From contig JAJDEU010000013.1 in NCBI GenBank assembly GCA_029259635.1, forward strand, positions 1 to 64,000: a stretch of DNA of 64,000 nucleotides. Direction: 5' to 3'. Shown in pieces: positions 7,770 through 15,351 of the stretch (the stretch's first letter is position 1; each line of letters begins with the position of its first letter). The notes under the pieces are model-generated. The model saw nothing but the letters and a program-made list of their open reading frames with translations. It ran no database searches and was not told where the DNA came from. Source of the DNA: Planctomycetota bacterium (GTDB taxonomy: Bacteria; Planctomycetota; UBA1135; GCA-002686595). The position numbers and the translations under genes were made by a program.

Positions 7770-9836
7770 CTACAGGTGTTGAATCAGGGACGGGTCGTGG
7801 CACGGTGCACAGGCCTGGGTGTAGGGAACCGGCATGGCTTTCTCCGGAAGGACACCCTCGACACCGACGTTGGTCTTGCGCGGCACATCGAAGACGTGAG
7901 ACGAGATGTCGTTCTCGAAGTAAGTCTCGGTGCTATCCGCGGAAGTGCCCGTCGGTGCGCTGAGCAAGGCACCGAAATTACCCGCTCCCGTCTTAGCTGT
8001 CTTGTTCATGTGACAGTCGATGCACTTCGCAACGGCTGAGCCATGAGCCACCCCGATGACCGCCATGGTGTGCTCGGCGGTGCTCGAGATCTCGTCTCCG
8101 TGGCAGTTCATGCAGAGCGGGCTATCCGGTGCATGCGGATCCGCGATCAACGCGCGCTCGAAGCCAGTTCCACCGTGCATGTCGTGACAATCGCTGCACC
8201 CCATGAGTTGCTCGTCGTTGCGGTAGTGCGCCGACTTCACCCAATCGGGATACTGCTGGTGGTGGCTCTTCGAGTGCTTGAAGTCCGGCCAGAACTTGCT
8301 CGCTTTGGGTCCGTTTACCGTCGGCTTGACGTGGCTGGCCAAGAACTCTGCACGGCTGATGCCCGGAAGCGGCCACTCGCCGGTTGCGCTGAGCGGATGG
8401 TCCTTGCCAATCGGGTCGGCACCTTCTTGACGGTTGTGGCAGCGCCCACATAGCTGGTTGTCGCGGCTCGGGGACAAGTACTCCGGCGACACGATAAAGC
8501 GGGCTTCGGCCGCCGCAACGTGGTCGGAACCGGGACCGTGGCAGTTTTCGCAGCCCGTGTTCAAGTCGTTAATGAACCCGTTGCCGTCGATGTCGTACTC
8601 ACCATTCGGATCCTCGAGTGTATGGGCCAAGACCTCCCCAGTAACACCATCGGTGTATTGCTCATAACCCGCGGCGTGACAGCCGATGCAATTGCGCGAG
8701 ATATTGTTGGTGATGTCCGGCATCTTGATCACGTCGTCTGTGATCACCGTCGGAGTTCCCATCTGATCCCAGAAGAAGTCTAGGTGATAGTCTCGGAACA
8801 CCTGGCGGGTTCGGTCAAAGCGATCCTCGTCGCCGGTCTCTTGGTATTGCAGCAGCGGATAGAGCCCGTTGAGTCCCGGCCAAGCGATCATGTAGCGCTG
8901 CTTTCTGACCGCTCCACCGTAGGTGAGTTTCACTACGCGCTCGGTCAGGTCATTCGGGTCCGAGGAGTTACCGACATTGTCGATGGTGATCTTGTATTCC
9001 AAGCTTGTCGAGTCTCTCCAGAGCCAGAGGATTGCAGAGACATTTCCGATCGTCGCCATGGGATCCGGATTCGTGAGCGAGGCTTTGAACTTGTCGAATC
9101 CTCGAGAGGCGTCGAAGTCGAACATGTAGACCGGAGTGCCGCCGGTGTGAGCCGCAGCCGAGAGGAAGAAGGCCAAGCCCTCGTCGATCTCAGGATGCTC
9201 GCTCGTGTCCTGCAGCGGACTTGAGACACCGGGAACTCGGAATCCGAGGCGGTGAGCGAGAGTCTTCTCGGTCGCGTATTCGGCGTGACAGCCAAGACAA
9301 GTGCTCATGGTCGCGTAGGTCGCGGTCGCCGAGGGCGAAGAAGACACGGTGATGTTGCGAGTCGTCGCTCGCAGAGCGTTCGCGTCGGCGGCTTGCTTGC
9401 AGTGACTGCCCCCCCTCAGGTGTTCGGTGTCCGTTGCAGCCGGCTCGACGTAGACGAAGTACTTGCCGTCGGGGACCACCGGAATGACGTAGGAGCCGTC
9501 GGCGCCGGTCATGGCGCGGGTGAAGGTCGTGCCGCTTGCCGCGACCGCATCCTCAAGCGGCTCGTCGAATCCCACGGTCGTCCTGGCGAGAACACCGGCA
9601 GCGGTAATTTCCTGAGTGGAGACCGAAGTGGTGGGAACGAGGTAGACCATCGCACCCACGACGGCGACCCCAGATGGACCTGTGACTTTGCCTTGCAGGC
9701 TCGTCGAGGATGAGTTGGAGCCGCTGCTCGACGAGGAGCAAGCTGCTCCAAAAGCCGCTACGACTAGAACCAGAGCTGCACACAAAAGTGCTACAGGGAC
9801 GAATTTTTTATCGTGACTGGATCGGTTGGTTTCCAT
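7770..9836 (-). CDS. Octaheme c-type cytochrome lipoprotein with carboxypeptidase-regulatory-like domain
   Basis: A 688-residue exported cytochrome. I start it at the ATG giving METNRSSHDKKF, followed by a hydrophobic segment and a lipobox-like AFGAAC, then a Ser-rich linker; an in-frame ATG at 9905 is an alternative. Residues about 45-140 resemble a carboxypeptidase-regulatory (Ig-like) domain. Eight CxxCH haem motifs follow: CLGCH, CIGCH, CENCH, CGRCH, CSDCH, CMNCH, CIDCH and CAPCH. The lipobox and Ser linker suggest a membrane-anchored, possibly surface-exposed cytochrome. It is the first gene of the unit leading to the molybdopterin-family subunit and has its own candidate sigma-54 promoter, so it is a likely electron partner of that complex. 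Confidence 0.85.
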   Translation of the reverse strand: METNRSSHDKKFVPVALLCAALVLVVAAFGAACSSSSSGSNSSSTSLQGKVTGPSGVAVVGAMVYLVPTTSVSTQEITAAGVLARTTVGFDEPLEDAVAASGTTFTRAMTGADGSYVIPVVPDGKYFVYVEPAATDTEHLRGGSHCKQAADANALRATTRNITVSSSPSATATYATMSTCLGCHAEYATEKTLAHRLGFRVPGVSSPLQDTSEHPEIDEGLAFFLSAAAHTGGTPVYMFDFDASRGFDKFKASLTNPDPMATIGNVSAILWLWRDSTSLEYKITIDNVGNSSDPNDLTERVVKLTYGGAVRKQRYMIAWPGLNGLYPLLQYQETGDEDRFDRTRQVFRDYHLDFFWDQMGTPTVITDDVIKMPDITNNISRNCIGCHAAGYEQYTDGVTGEVLAHTLEDPNGEYDIDGNGFINDLNTGCENCHGPGSDHVAAAEARFIVSPEYLSPSRDNQLCGRCHNRQEGADPIGKDHPLSATGEWPLPGISRAEFLASHVKPTVNGPKASKFWPDFKHSKSHHQQYPDWVKSAHYRNDEQLMGCSDCHDMHGGTGFERALIADPHAPDSPLCMNCHGDEISSTAEHTMAVIGVAHGSAVAKCIDCHMNKTAKTGAGNFGALLSAPTGTSADSTETYFENDISSHVFDVPRKTNVGVEGVLPEKAMPVPYTQACAPCHDPSLIQHL

Positions 9837-10238
9837 GGCAATGCGCACTGAGCTTGGGACGAAGAATGAAGTCGTTCCGGCTATTGTTGTTCCATCGGGA
9901 TTCATCCCGGAGAGGGTCATTCGGAGGCTGATTAGCAAACCGCGTACCCTTCGATTTGAATCCGCAACAAACTCTTCAAGTCGACGAATGCGCTGCTTGA
10001 AGGCTCTTTTCAGCGCTCTCTGCTCGGAACCGCCGCGACAGTCGTCGAGGTCCGCCCAGGGGACCGGGGAATAATCCGCAATTCGGGAGATCATTCGCTC
10101 GACTCGACGCCGCGCTCCGCGACCGGCCCAGATCCTGAAGGCGCGAACACCCTAGAATTCGACTAGCCGACGGCAGATGCTCGGAGTAGCGTCGCCCGGC
10201 GCACCGATCCCAGCGGTACAAGCGCGCGTGCTCTCACC
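9837..10238. other. 402-base divergent intergenic region
   Basis: The region separates the minus-strand octaheme cytochrome from a plus-strand hypothetical gene. It holds the sigma-54-like site at 9935-9949 and an in-frame upstream ATG at 9905. I see no convincing promoter for the plus-strand gene and no other coding evidence. Confidence 0.5.
9935..9949 (-). promoter_or_regulatory. Candidate sigma-54 (-24/-12) promoter for the octaheme cytochrome unit
   Basis: On the minus strand the sequence reads GGGTACGCGGTTTGC, followed by T. Against the consensus TGGCACG-N4-TTGC it keeps the invariant GG and GC at correct 10-base spacing and the TTGC block, with two mismatches in the -24 block. Transcription would start near 9923, upstream of both possible start codons (9905 and 9836). 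It is a weaker match than the site at 15151-15165, but lies before the other half of the same locus. Confidence 0.5.
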
Positions 10239-11018
10239 ATGAATCCCGTCTCAAGACTTCGACGAACTCGGCCGGCGACGCTGGTCTGTGCTCTCTTGCT
10301 TTTGGCGGGGACGGCTTTAATCGCGTGGGTCGCCTTGCCCGAGAGTTCGAACGAGCCCGAGAGCCCGGCCTTGCATGCCAAGGTCAAGTCGGCCCCACCT
10401 CCTGCGGCCAAGCGCGAGGATCTCAAGCGGCCCTCCGAACCCATCGCTCGCCCCGCTCCATCAAGGCAGGCGATCGCCAAAGCTCCGCCGCGAACCTTTG
10501 TCATCTGCCAGCAGGAGCTCGACGGTCAAGCTCTACCCGGCATTCGGATGTACCGAAGATCGGAAGTCATCGCTGGACCGAGCGCCCCCAACGGCCGCCT
10601 CGAATTGGCGAATCCCGGCACAGGCCCCATCACTCTGTGGGCGCGAGGCTGGCTTCCCGTCACGGTGCAGAGCGACCGGCTTCCGGCCAATGTCGAGTTC
10701 CGCATGGCGGAGGCCTCGCTCAAGTTGCGGCTGTTGAACGCGACTCCCGAGCACCGCGTGCAGAAGAGCCTCCTCCAGAGGCAATCACCGGAACCGAATC
10801 GAGGTCTTCCATGGGCTCCCAGGTTGGAAGAGCGCGGTCAAGATCTTTGGATCGCCGACCAGCTTGCGCCGGGGCGATACGACCTCTACGTCTGGGTCCT
10901 CTTTCCGGGCGGAGAGTCTCACTCCTATTCACTTCGAGCGCTCGACCTGGAGCAGTCCAAGAGCACGAGCGCCTCGATCGATCTAGCCACTCCCGGCGAC
11001 CACGAATCCGATAGCTAG
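10239..11018 (+). CDS. Hypothetical single-pass membrane protein
   Basis: A 259-residue protein on the opposite strand to the cytochromes around it. Residues 12-35 form one hydrophobic segment after a basic N-terminus (RLRRTRPATL), consistent with a signal anchor. A Pro/Ala/Lys-rich linker (about 45-85) leads to a periplasmic part with beta-strand character that resembles carboxypeptidase-regulatory or Ig-like folds; no haem or metal motif is seen. No clear ribosome site precedes the ATG. I do not recognise a family. Codon use and the signal anchor support a real gene, but its role in the redox locus is only suggested by position. Confidence 0.6.
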   Translation: MNPVSRLRRTRPATLVCALLLLAGTALIAWVALPESSNEPESPALHAKVKSAPPPAAKREDLKRPSEPIARPAPSRQAIAKAPPRTFVICQQELDGQALPGIRMYRRSEVIAGPSAPNGRLELANPGTGPITLWARGWLPVTVQSDRLPANVEFRMAEASLKLRLLNATPEHRVQKSLLQRQSPEPNRGLPWAPRLEERGQDLWIADQLAPGRYDLYVWVLFPGGESHSYSLRALDLEQSKSTSASIDLATPGDHESDS

Positions 11019-11087
11019 CAGCCCGTGGTAAAAGTCATTCACTCCATAAGCGGCCGATTGTTGGCCAGGTCGGCACCCAAAAGCCTC

Positions 11088-11107
11088 CCCGAATCTATGG
11101 ATTCGGG
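11088..11107. terminator. Bidirectional hairpin between convergent genes
   Basis: CCCGAATC pairs perfectly with GATTCGGG across a TATG loop. On the minus strand the stem is followed by GAGGCTTTTGGG, on the plus strand by TTCGTTT. It sits between the ends of the plus-strand hypothetical gene and the minus-strand pentaheme cytochrome and probably ends both transcripts. Confidence 0.5.
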
Positions 11108-11184
11108 TTCGTTTCCGGGCACCAACCCGACTAAAAATTTGCTGCTCATAGAGCAAAGCACTTTCACCACGGACTGCTAGTCCG

Positions 11185-11700
11185 CTATTTGTGGCACAGC
11201 AAGCAGTCGTTGCTGACCTTCTCCTTGGTGTGGCAATCCATGCACGCGTCCATCGTCATCCAATCGATCTGAGACTCGGTCACGGGCTCATCAATCGTGG
11301 TCATCTCGCCGTGGCAAACTTTGCAATCGAGTTCGCCGCGCACCACGTGCGGAGCGTGAGAAAAGTAGACGTGTCCGACCACTCGATTGACCTGGACCCA
11401 GGGAATCGGCTCGTCTCGCTCCGCGTATTCCCGAACGAGCGGCTCGTTCACGTCCTCGCCCTGCGGCTCCTCGTGGCATAGGAGGCAAGTATTCAAGGTA
11501 GGAATCGTTGCGTACTGCCCCTCCTCTGAGCCGATGTGGCAATCGACGCAGGTCGTATCTTGCTCCGCATGAACCGCATGGCTAAAGGCCATCGGTTGCA
11601 CAGCAGCTTCCGCACGGGAATCGCAGGAAACCAGCGAAAGCAAAGCAAGCCCACACCAAGCGGAGAACAGCTCCCATTGCCGAACTCCACGATGGCGCAT
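11185..11700 (-). CDS. Pentaheme class III/c7-like periplasmic cytochrome c
   Basis: A 171-residue small cytochrome. The start giving MRHRGVRQWELF is chosen because AAGGAG lies eight bases upstream, inside the end of the preceding gene. A hydrophobic segment ends in LVSC, a likely lipobox. Five CxxCH motifs are present (CVDCH, CLLCH, CKVCH, CMDCH, CLLCH), with distal histidines in AFSHAVH and YFSHAPH, the arrangement of cytochrome c7/c3-type proteins. It is the last gene of the barrel-cytochrome operon, five bases after the 4-heme gene. A periplasmic electron shuttle is the probable role. Confidence 0.85.
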   Translation of the reverse strand: MRHRGVRQWELFSAWCGLALLSLVSCDSRAEAAVQPMAFSHAVHAEQDTTCVDCHIGSEEGQYATIPTLNTCLLCHEEPQGEDVNEPLVREYAERDEPIPWVQVNRVVGHVYFSHAPHVVRGELDCKVCHGEMTTIDEPVTESQIDWMTMDACMDCHTKEKVSNDCLLCHK

Positions 11701-11705
11701 CTCAA

Positions 11706-12449
11706 TCACTCCTTGGGCGCTACGCCGCAACCGTCTGTGCAAACGTGATCGCATTCGCAGGTCTCACCACATCCGCACACAAGTTGCGCGGCCCGTTCTG
11801 CGGCCGTCCTGGGCTTCATCGGGTTGAGGTGCCTGGCTTTTTCCACGCGCTCAAAAAAGCAGAAGGGCTTGTAGGTCGGGCTCTCGTCGTTGTGACACTT
11901 CACGCACAGCTCGCGTGAAATGTTCATCCCGATTTCGCCTTCCGGGATTTCGACGAAGCTCAACTCTTCTTCGTCTCCAAAGCCCTCTTCATCATCCTCT
12001 TCGTTGGCGGCGCGAAAGCGCGCACGCGCATGGTCATTGCCCGGCCCGTGACACGATTCACAGCCCACGCCGTCCTCCCTGTCGAAGCTCTTCTTGAACA
12101 GTTTTTCGGACTCTCCGAAGGCCGTCACGTGGCACTTCAGACACTGATCGCTCTTCGATGCATCCGGGATGCCTTTCTCCGTGGCGATCTTCTTGGCCTC
12201 GTCGCTATGGAGCGATTTCATCCCGTTCGAGTGGCCGGCCTCCATCCACGCGCCCCACTGATTCCCCGAGGCCTCAGCGTCGTGACAGTTCTGGCACTTC
12301 TGCGACCCGATGTACTTATTGGCCGCCTTCGCGGGCTCGGGTCCCGCGCTGTTGCTGCCCAACAAGACGGGCAGCAGGAAGAGCCCGAGCACAGCCATCG
12401 CCGGAATTCCGGCGCGGAGAATGGGTCGCAGGAGATAAGAGCGCTTCAT
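11706..12449 (-). CDS. Tetraheme cytochrome c554-family protein with Cys-rich C-terminal tail
   Basis: A 247-residue exported protein. Residues 1-43 contain a long hydrophobic segment (signal or anchor). The haem part begins KYIGSQKCQNCH, typical of the cytochrome c554 family, and holds four CxxCH motifs (CQNCH, CLKCH, CESCH, CVKCH). An acidic stretch (about 150-168) follows the third. The last 25 residues are unusual: VCGCGETCECDHVCTDGCG has six cysteines and a histidine in 19 residues and no haem motif, which looks like a metal-binding tail. GGAG lies nine bases before ATG; the preceding 13-heme gene ends 14 bases upstream. It belongs to the same operon. Confidence 0.85.
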   Translation of the reverse strand: MKRSYLLRPILRAGIPAMAVLGLFLLPVLLGSNSAGPEPAKAANKYIGSQKCQNCHDAEASGNQWGAWMEAGHSNGMKSLHSDEAKKIATEKGIPDASKSDQCLKCHVTAFGESEKLFKKSFDREDGVGCESCHGPGNDHARARFRAANEEDDEEGFGDEEELSFVEIPEGEIGMNISRELCVKCHNDESPTYKPFCFFERVEKARHLNPMKPRTAAERAAQLVCGCGETCECDHVCTDGCGVAPKE

Positions 12450-12463
12450 CGATTTTGCTCCAG

Positions 12464-13489
12464 TTATTGGTGACAGGCGTTGCAGTCATCGCCGTTGTCG
12501 ACGTGGCTAATGAACAGGTGGCATTCCCGGCAATCCGAAGCTGGATTATGCCCAATGGGTTTCGGGGGAGCTAATGCGTGACTCGGGGCCCCCGTGACGT
12601 GGCACAGGTTACAGCTCTGCTGGCTACTTCCGGACAGGTGACATCCGAAGCAGTGCGTATTTTTCGTCGCACCGAAAAGTCCGGAGTGGGACTGCGGTTC
12701 AACGGCAGTGTGGCAACGATCGCAGTAGTCAGGGGTGTGACACGTGGCGCAATTCGCGCGATCCATTTGAGCGGTCAAGCCGTGACTGCTTCGACGCCAG
12801 TAGTTGTTGTGATTGGCCGGCGGCACTTCTTCGTGACAGGTCGCACAGGCCGATTCTTCGTGGCACATGTCGCAGCGATCCACTGTCAGCTCGGACCGAT
12901 TGCGCACGTCGATGCCGTGGAACTGTCCCCAAGCACCGTCGTGGCTTCTCGGCTTCGTGTCGACGCGAATCTCTTCGTGACAGGAGTCGCACGCTACGGG
13001 CTCGCCCTGTTCGGCATGACAATCCACGCACTGCCCCATCGTCATGGCCATGTAGGGCCGAACCTCGTGAGTCCCCACGACTTCGGCATGGCACTCCATG
13101 CAGCCCTCTTCGTCCGTCACGTGTGCGATGTGAGAGAAGCTGATCTCGAGGTCGAGCTCGTTGACGCGCGAGACGAGATACTTGCCATCCTCGAAGAAAG
13201 CTGCGGCGCGAGCCTCGGGCTCCGCTTCTTCATCAAAGTCCTCGTGGCAGAGCATGCATGCTTTCAATCGAGGATAGCCCGAACTCTCTTTATCCTCGTA
13301 GCCGAGGTGGCAATCGATGCACTCCAGCTCTTCGCCCTCGACGTGGGTCTTGTGGCTGAAGGTGGGACCTCCAAAGCTCCATCCCAGTTGATCGAGCACG
13401 AGACAGCCCGCCACCGAGATCGCTAGAAGCACCGGCAGAGCGAACCGAAGTCCGCGCTCGAAACGGTTGGGTCGCACTAGAATCGCCAT
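12464..13489 (-). CDS. 13-heme c-type cytochrome lipoprotein
   Basis: A 341-residue protein carrying 13 CxxCH motifs (CIDCH, CMLCH, CMECH, CVDCH, CDSCH, CDMCH, CATCH twice, CDRCH, CFGCH, CNLCH, CRECH, CNACH), about one haem per 26 residues, which suggests a haem wire. The N-terminus is basic, then hydrophobic, ending in the lipobox VAGC, so membrane anchoring is likely. FSHKTH and FSHIAH supply distal histidines. The gene overlaps the end of the barrel gene by 13 bases, which argues for coupled synthesis. Together with the barrel it resembles the decahaem-plus-porin pairs of extracellular electron conduits, but sequence length and haem spacing differ from MtrA, so this is analogy rather than homology. 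Confidence 0.88.
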   Translation of the reverse strand: MAILVRPNRFERGLRFALPVLLAISVAGCLVLDQLGWSFGGPTFSHKTHVEGEELECIDCHLGYEDKESSGYPRLKACMLCHEDFDEEAEPEARAAAFFEDGKYLVSRVNELDLEISFSHIAHVTDEEGCMECHAEVVGTHEVRPYMAMTMGQCVDCHAEQGEPVACDSCHEEIRVDTKPRSHDGAWGQFHGIDVRNRSELTVDRCDMCHEESACATCHEEVPPANHNNYWRRSSHGLTAQMDRANCATCHTPDYCDRCHTAVEPQSHSGLFGATKNTHCFGCHLSGSSQQSCNLCHVTGAPSHALAPPKPIGHNPASDCRECHLFISHVDNGDDCNACHQ

Positions 13490-15027
13490 GTCACACCAAG
13501 TATTAGGCTGTGGAACGAGTCGAGTTCTTCGTTCTCGTATTCGTACCGGAGCATTAGGTTCGTCGACTCAACCAGCGAATGTCGGATCTCGCCAAAGTAG
13601 GTTCGAACTTCATCGCGTTCCGTGCCGACGTCTCGGAAGTACTTATACAGGGAAAAGTAAGAGCCTGCGGAGAGCTTCCAATCATCCGTTGGCCGCGAGG
13701 ACAGATCGAGTCCCCAGGTTTGAATATCGTTGCCGGGGCTGTCCCAGGATTCGCCTGTGAGGCTCAAGGTCGTGTTCGACGGAATGAGATCGGGAAAGCT
13801 CGCGGTCAAGTAGTAGCGATCAAAGTCTCGGTTGAATCGACCGATATTCGCTTCGTCGCCGACCCGTCGACTGGCCACTCCCCCGTAGAGATCGAAATCG
13901 TCGCTGAAGGCCTTGGAGATCATCAGCTGGGTTTCGTCGTAGGGAGAGTAGGTGTTCAGAAAGTTGAAGAAGGGATTGAGCTCGAACGCCAAGTCGCTCT
14001 GCGCCTTGAGCAAGCTGAAGTAAGAGACTCGAACGGTCAGGTCCCGATCCGGAAGCACCCAGTTGCCGTCCAGGGCGAAGTCATTCCCGTTGCCGTTCAG
14101 CAGGCTGTAGTTTCCCCCGAGCCGCAGGTTGTCACTGACTTGATGAGCAACACTGCCGGCGACCAGATCGTTGCTGCCCTGTCCGAATCGGTTGTCGTCT
14201 TCGAAGTGCATCCAATCGAAACGCATTCGACCATCGATCCAGGGCCGAAAGCCCGTGTACAGGCCGTGCATCCATTCGTCGGAGGGCCAACCCTCGGCCT
14301 GGTGCACCGAGAGTCCTCCGTAAGCCCCGACCATGAACTGAGTGGGTCCGATCGGCGCCGTCTCGAATTGCACTCCATCGAAGTAGGCTGTTGTCGGTGT
14401 CTCGAAGAGGATCATTCGGCCGATGCGAGCGAGACTCAGATCGTCTCCTACCGGAGCGTCGATGTAGGCGTGGTAGACCCGCGCGTCGACGCGGTTCGAG
14501 TAGGTGTCCTGAACGCTAAAGAAGACCGAATCGGGCGCCTGCTTATCCAATCCCCAAGATCCCCGCAGAAGTAAATGCGCGCCCCAGCTCTCCGGTCCGC
14601 CGCTGTCGTAGTTGACACCGATCACGGCGAACAGGTCGTGGTCGTCTCCGTCGGGATCGATCACCCACCGCGAGCGCGAGCGCAGATTGATATATCCATC
14701 CAGGGTGGCTTGCCCCTCCGCAGCTCCGAGCTTCGCGCTCTCCTCCGTCAGCGAAAGCACAGCGTCGTCCTCGGGCTCGATCTCGATTCGCTCCTCGAGA
14801 CTGGCCGGGTCGTTCGAGACCGCGGGGCCGATCACCTCGTCCGCGACGGGCACGCCCACCGACGGGTCGAGGTCGGCCGACGTCGAGCTATCCGAAGCCG
14901 CCTCAATCGCGGCGGCTTCTACCCCATTCACAGTGTCATTCACAGTTTCCGAGCCCACCGACAAGCTCCCCCCGATCAGCAGAACGAAGGGCATCGCGGT
15001 CATGCTCATGAAAGTCCCGCTCTTCAT
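13477..15027 (-). CDS. Outer-membrane beta-barrel protein (porin-like) of the cytochrome operon
   Basis: About 516 residues from the ATG giving MKSGTFMSMTAMPF, a good signal peptide; ATGs at 15078 and 15123 in the same frame are alternatives. After an acidic low-complexity linker (about 30-105), alternating hydrophobic strands begin at DGYINLRSRSRW and continue to the end, where SLILGVTWRF ends in the C-terminal Phe recognised by the BAM machinery. No CxxC motif like that of MtrB is present. The gene is first in an operon with 13-, 4- and 5-heme cytochromes and overlaps the 13-heme gene. A conduit barrel that houses a cytochrome is a reasonable inference, while an ordinary porin remains possible. 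Confidence 0.78.
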   Translation of the reverse strand: MKSGTFMSMTAMPFVLLIGGSLSVGSETVNDTVNGVEAAAIEAASDSSTSADLDPSVGVPVADEVIGPAVSNDPASLEERIEIEPEDDAVLSLTEESAKLGAAEGQATLDGYINLRSRSRWVIDPDGDDHDLFAVIGVNYDSGGPESWGAHLLLRGSWGLDKQAPDSVFFSVQDTYSNRVDARVYHAYIDAPVGDDLSLARIGRMILFETPTTAYFDGVQFETAPIGPTQFMVGAYGGLSVHQAEGWPSDEWMHGLYTGFRPWIDGRMRFDWMHFEDDNRFGQGSNDLVAGSVAHQVSDNLRLGGNYSLLNGNGNDFALDGNWVLPDRDLTVRVSYFSLLKAQSDLAFELNPFFNFLNTYSPYDETQLMISKAFSDDFDLYGGVASRRVGDEANIGRFNRDFDRYYLTASFPDLIPSNTTLSLTGESWDSPGNDIQTWGLDLSSRPTDDWKLSAGSYFSLYKYFRDVGTERDEVRTYFGEIRHSLVESTNLMLRYEYENEELDSFHSLILGVTWRF

Positions 15028-15150
15028 CGATTCGCTCTTCGTAGACTCTGTGCAGACATTGAATTCAAAGGGTTTCATCAGCTGGGTACCTCGGACCAGC
15101 TTTATGCCCCGTGAACGGCGCACGCATACCGGTCGTTATGCCCCGCGCAA

Positions 15151-15165
15151 GCAAGGGCCGCGCCA
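15151..15165 (-). promoter_or_regulatory. Strong sigma-54 (-24/-12) promoter match for the barrel-cytochrome operon
   Basis: On the minus strand the sequence is TGGCGCGGCCCTTGC, preceded by TT and followed by T. Compared with TGGCACG-N4-TTGCW it has a single mismatch (A to G in the -24 block) and exact spacing. Transcription would begin near 15139, giving a leader of about 60 or 110 bases depending on the start codon used. An NtrC-type activator gene lies 1.5 kb away, which makes functional sigma-54 control likely. Confidence 0.72.
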
Positions 15166-15180
15166 AAGCCCAACTGGACC

Positions 15181-15208
15181 GCTTAAAAAAACGGAACACC
15201 GTTTAAGC
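15181..15208 (-). terminator. Intrinsic terminator after the histidine kinase gene
   Basis: On the minus strand AAACGG pairs with CCGTTT across TGTT, and the 3' arm runs into a run of seven T. It lies about 145 bases past the kinase stop and just upstream of the sigma-54 promoter, isolating the two units. Confidence 0.65.
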
Positions 15209-15351
15209 TTCCGTTTTCGCGCTCCTTTCGCCCCGGCCCTCGAAGCGCCCGCGGAGCGAGCACTCGGAACTGAGAGATATTCCCCGCTCGGGAGAAAATC
15301 CCCCCCCTGCTGAGCGGCGTGGCGCGGGCCACCACGCGCGAACCGACGAAG

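Larger units (their letters stand above)
15028..15351. other. Regulatory spacer between histidine kinase and barrel operon
   Basis: This 324-base stretch holds, in minus-strand order, a terminator after the kinase gene (15181-15208), the sigma-54 promoter (15151-15165) and the leader of the barrel gene. A further GCGTGG/CCACGC dyad lies near 15317-15337. No separate gene is evident. Confidence 0.55.
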
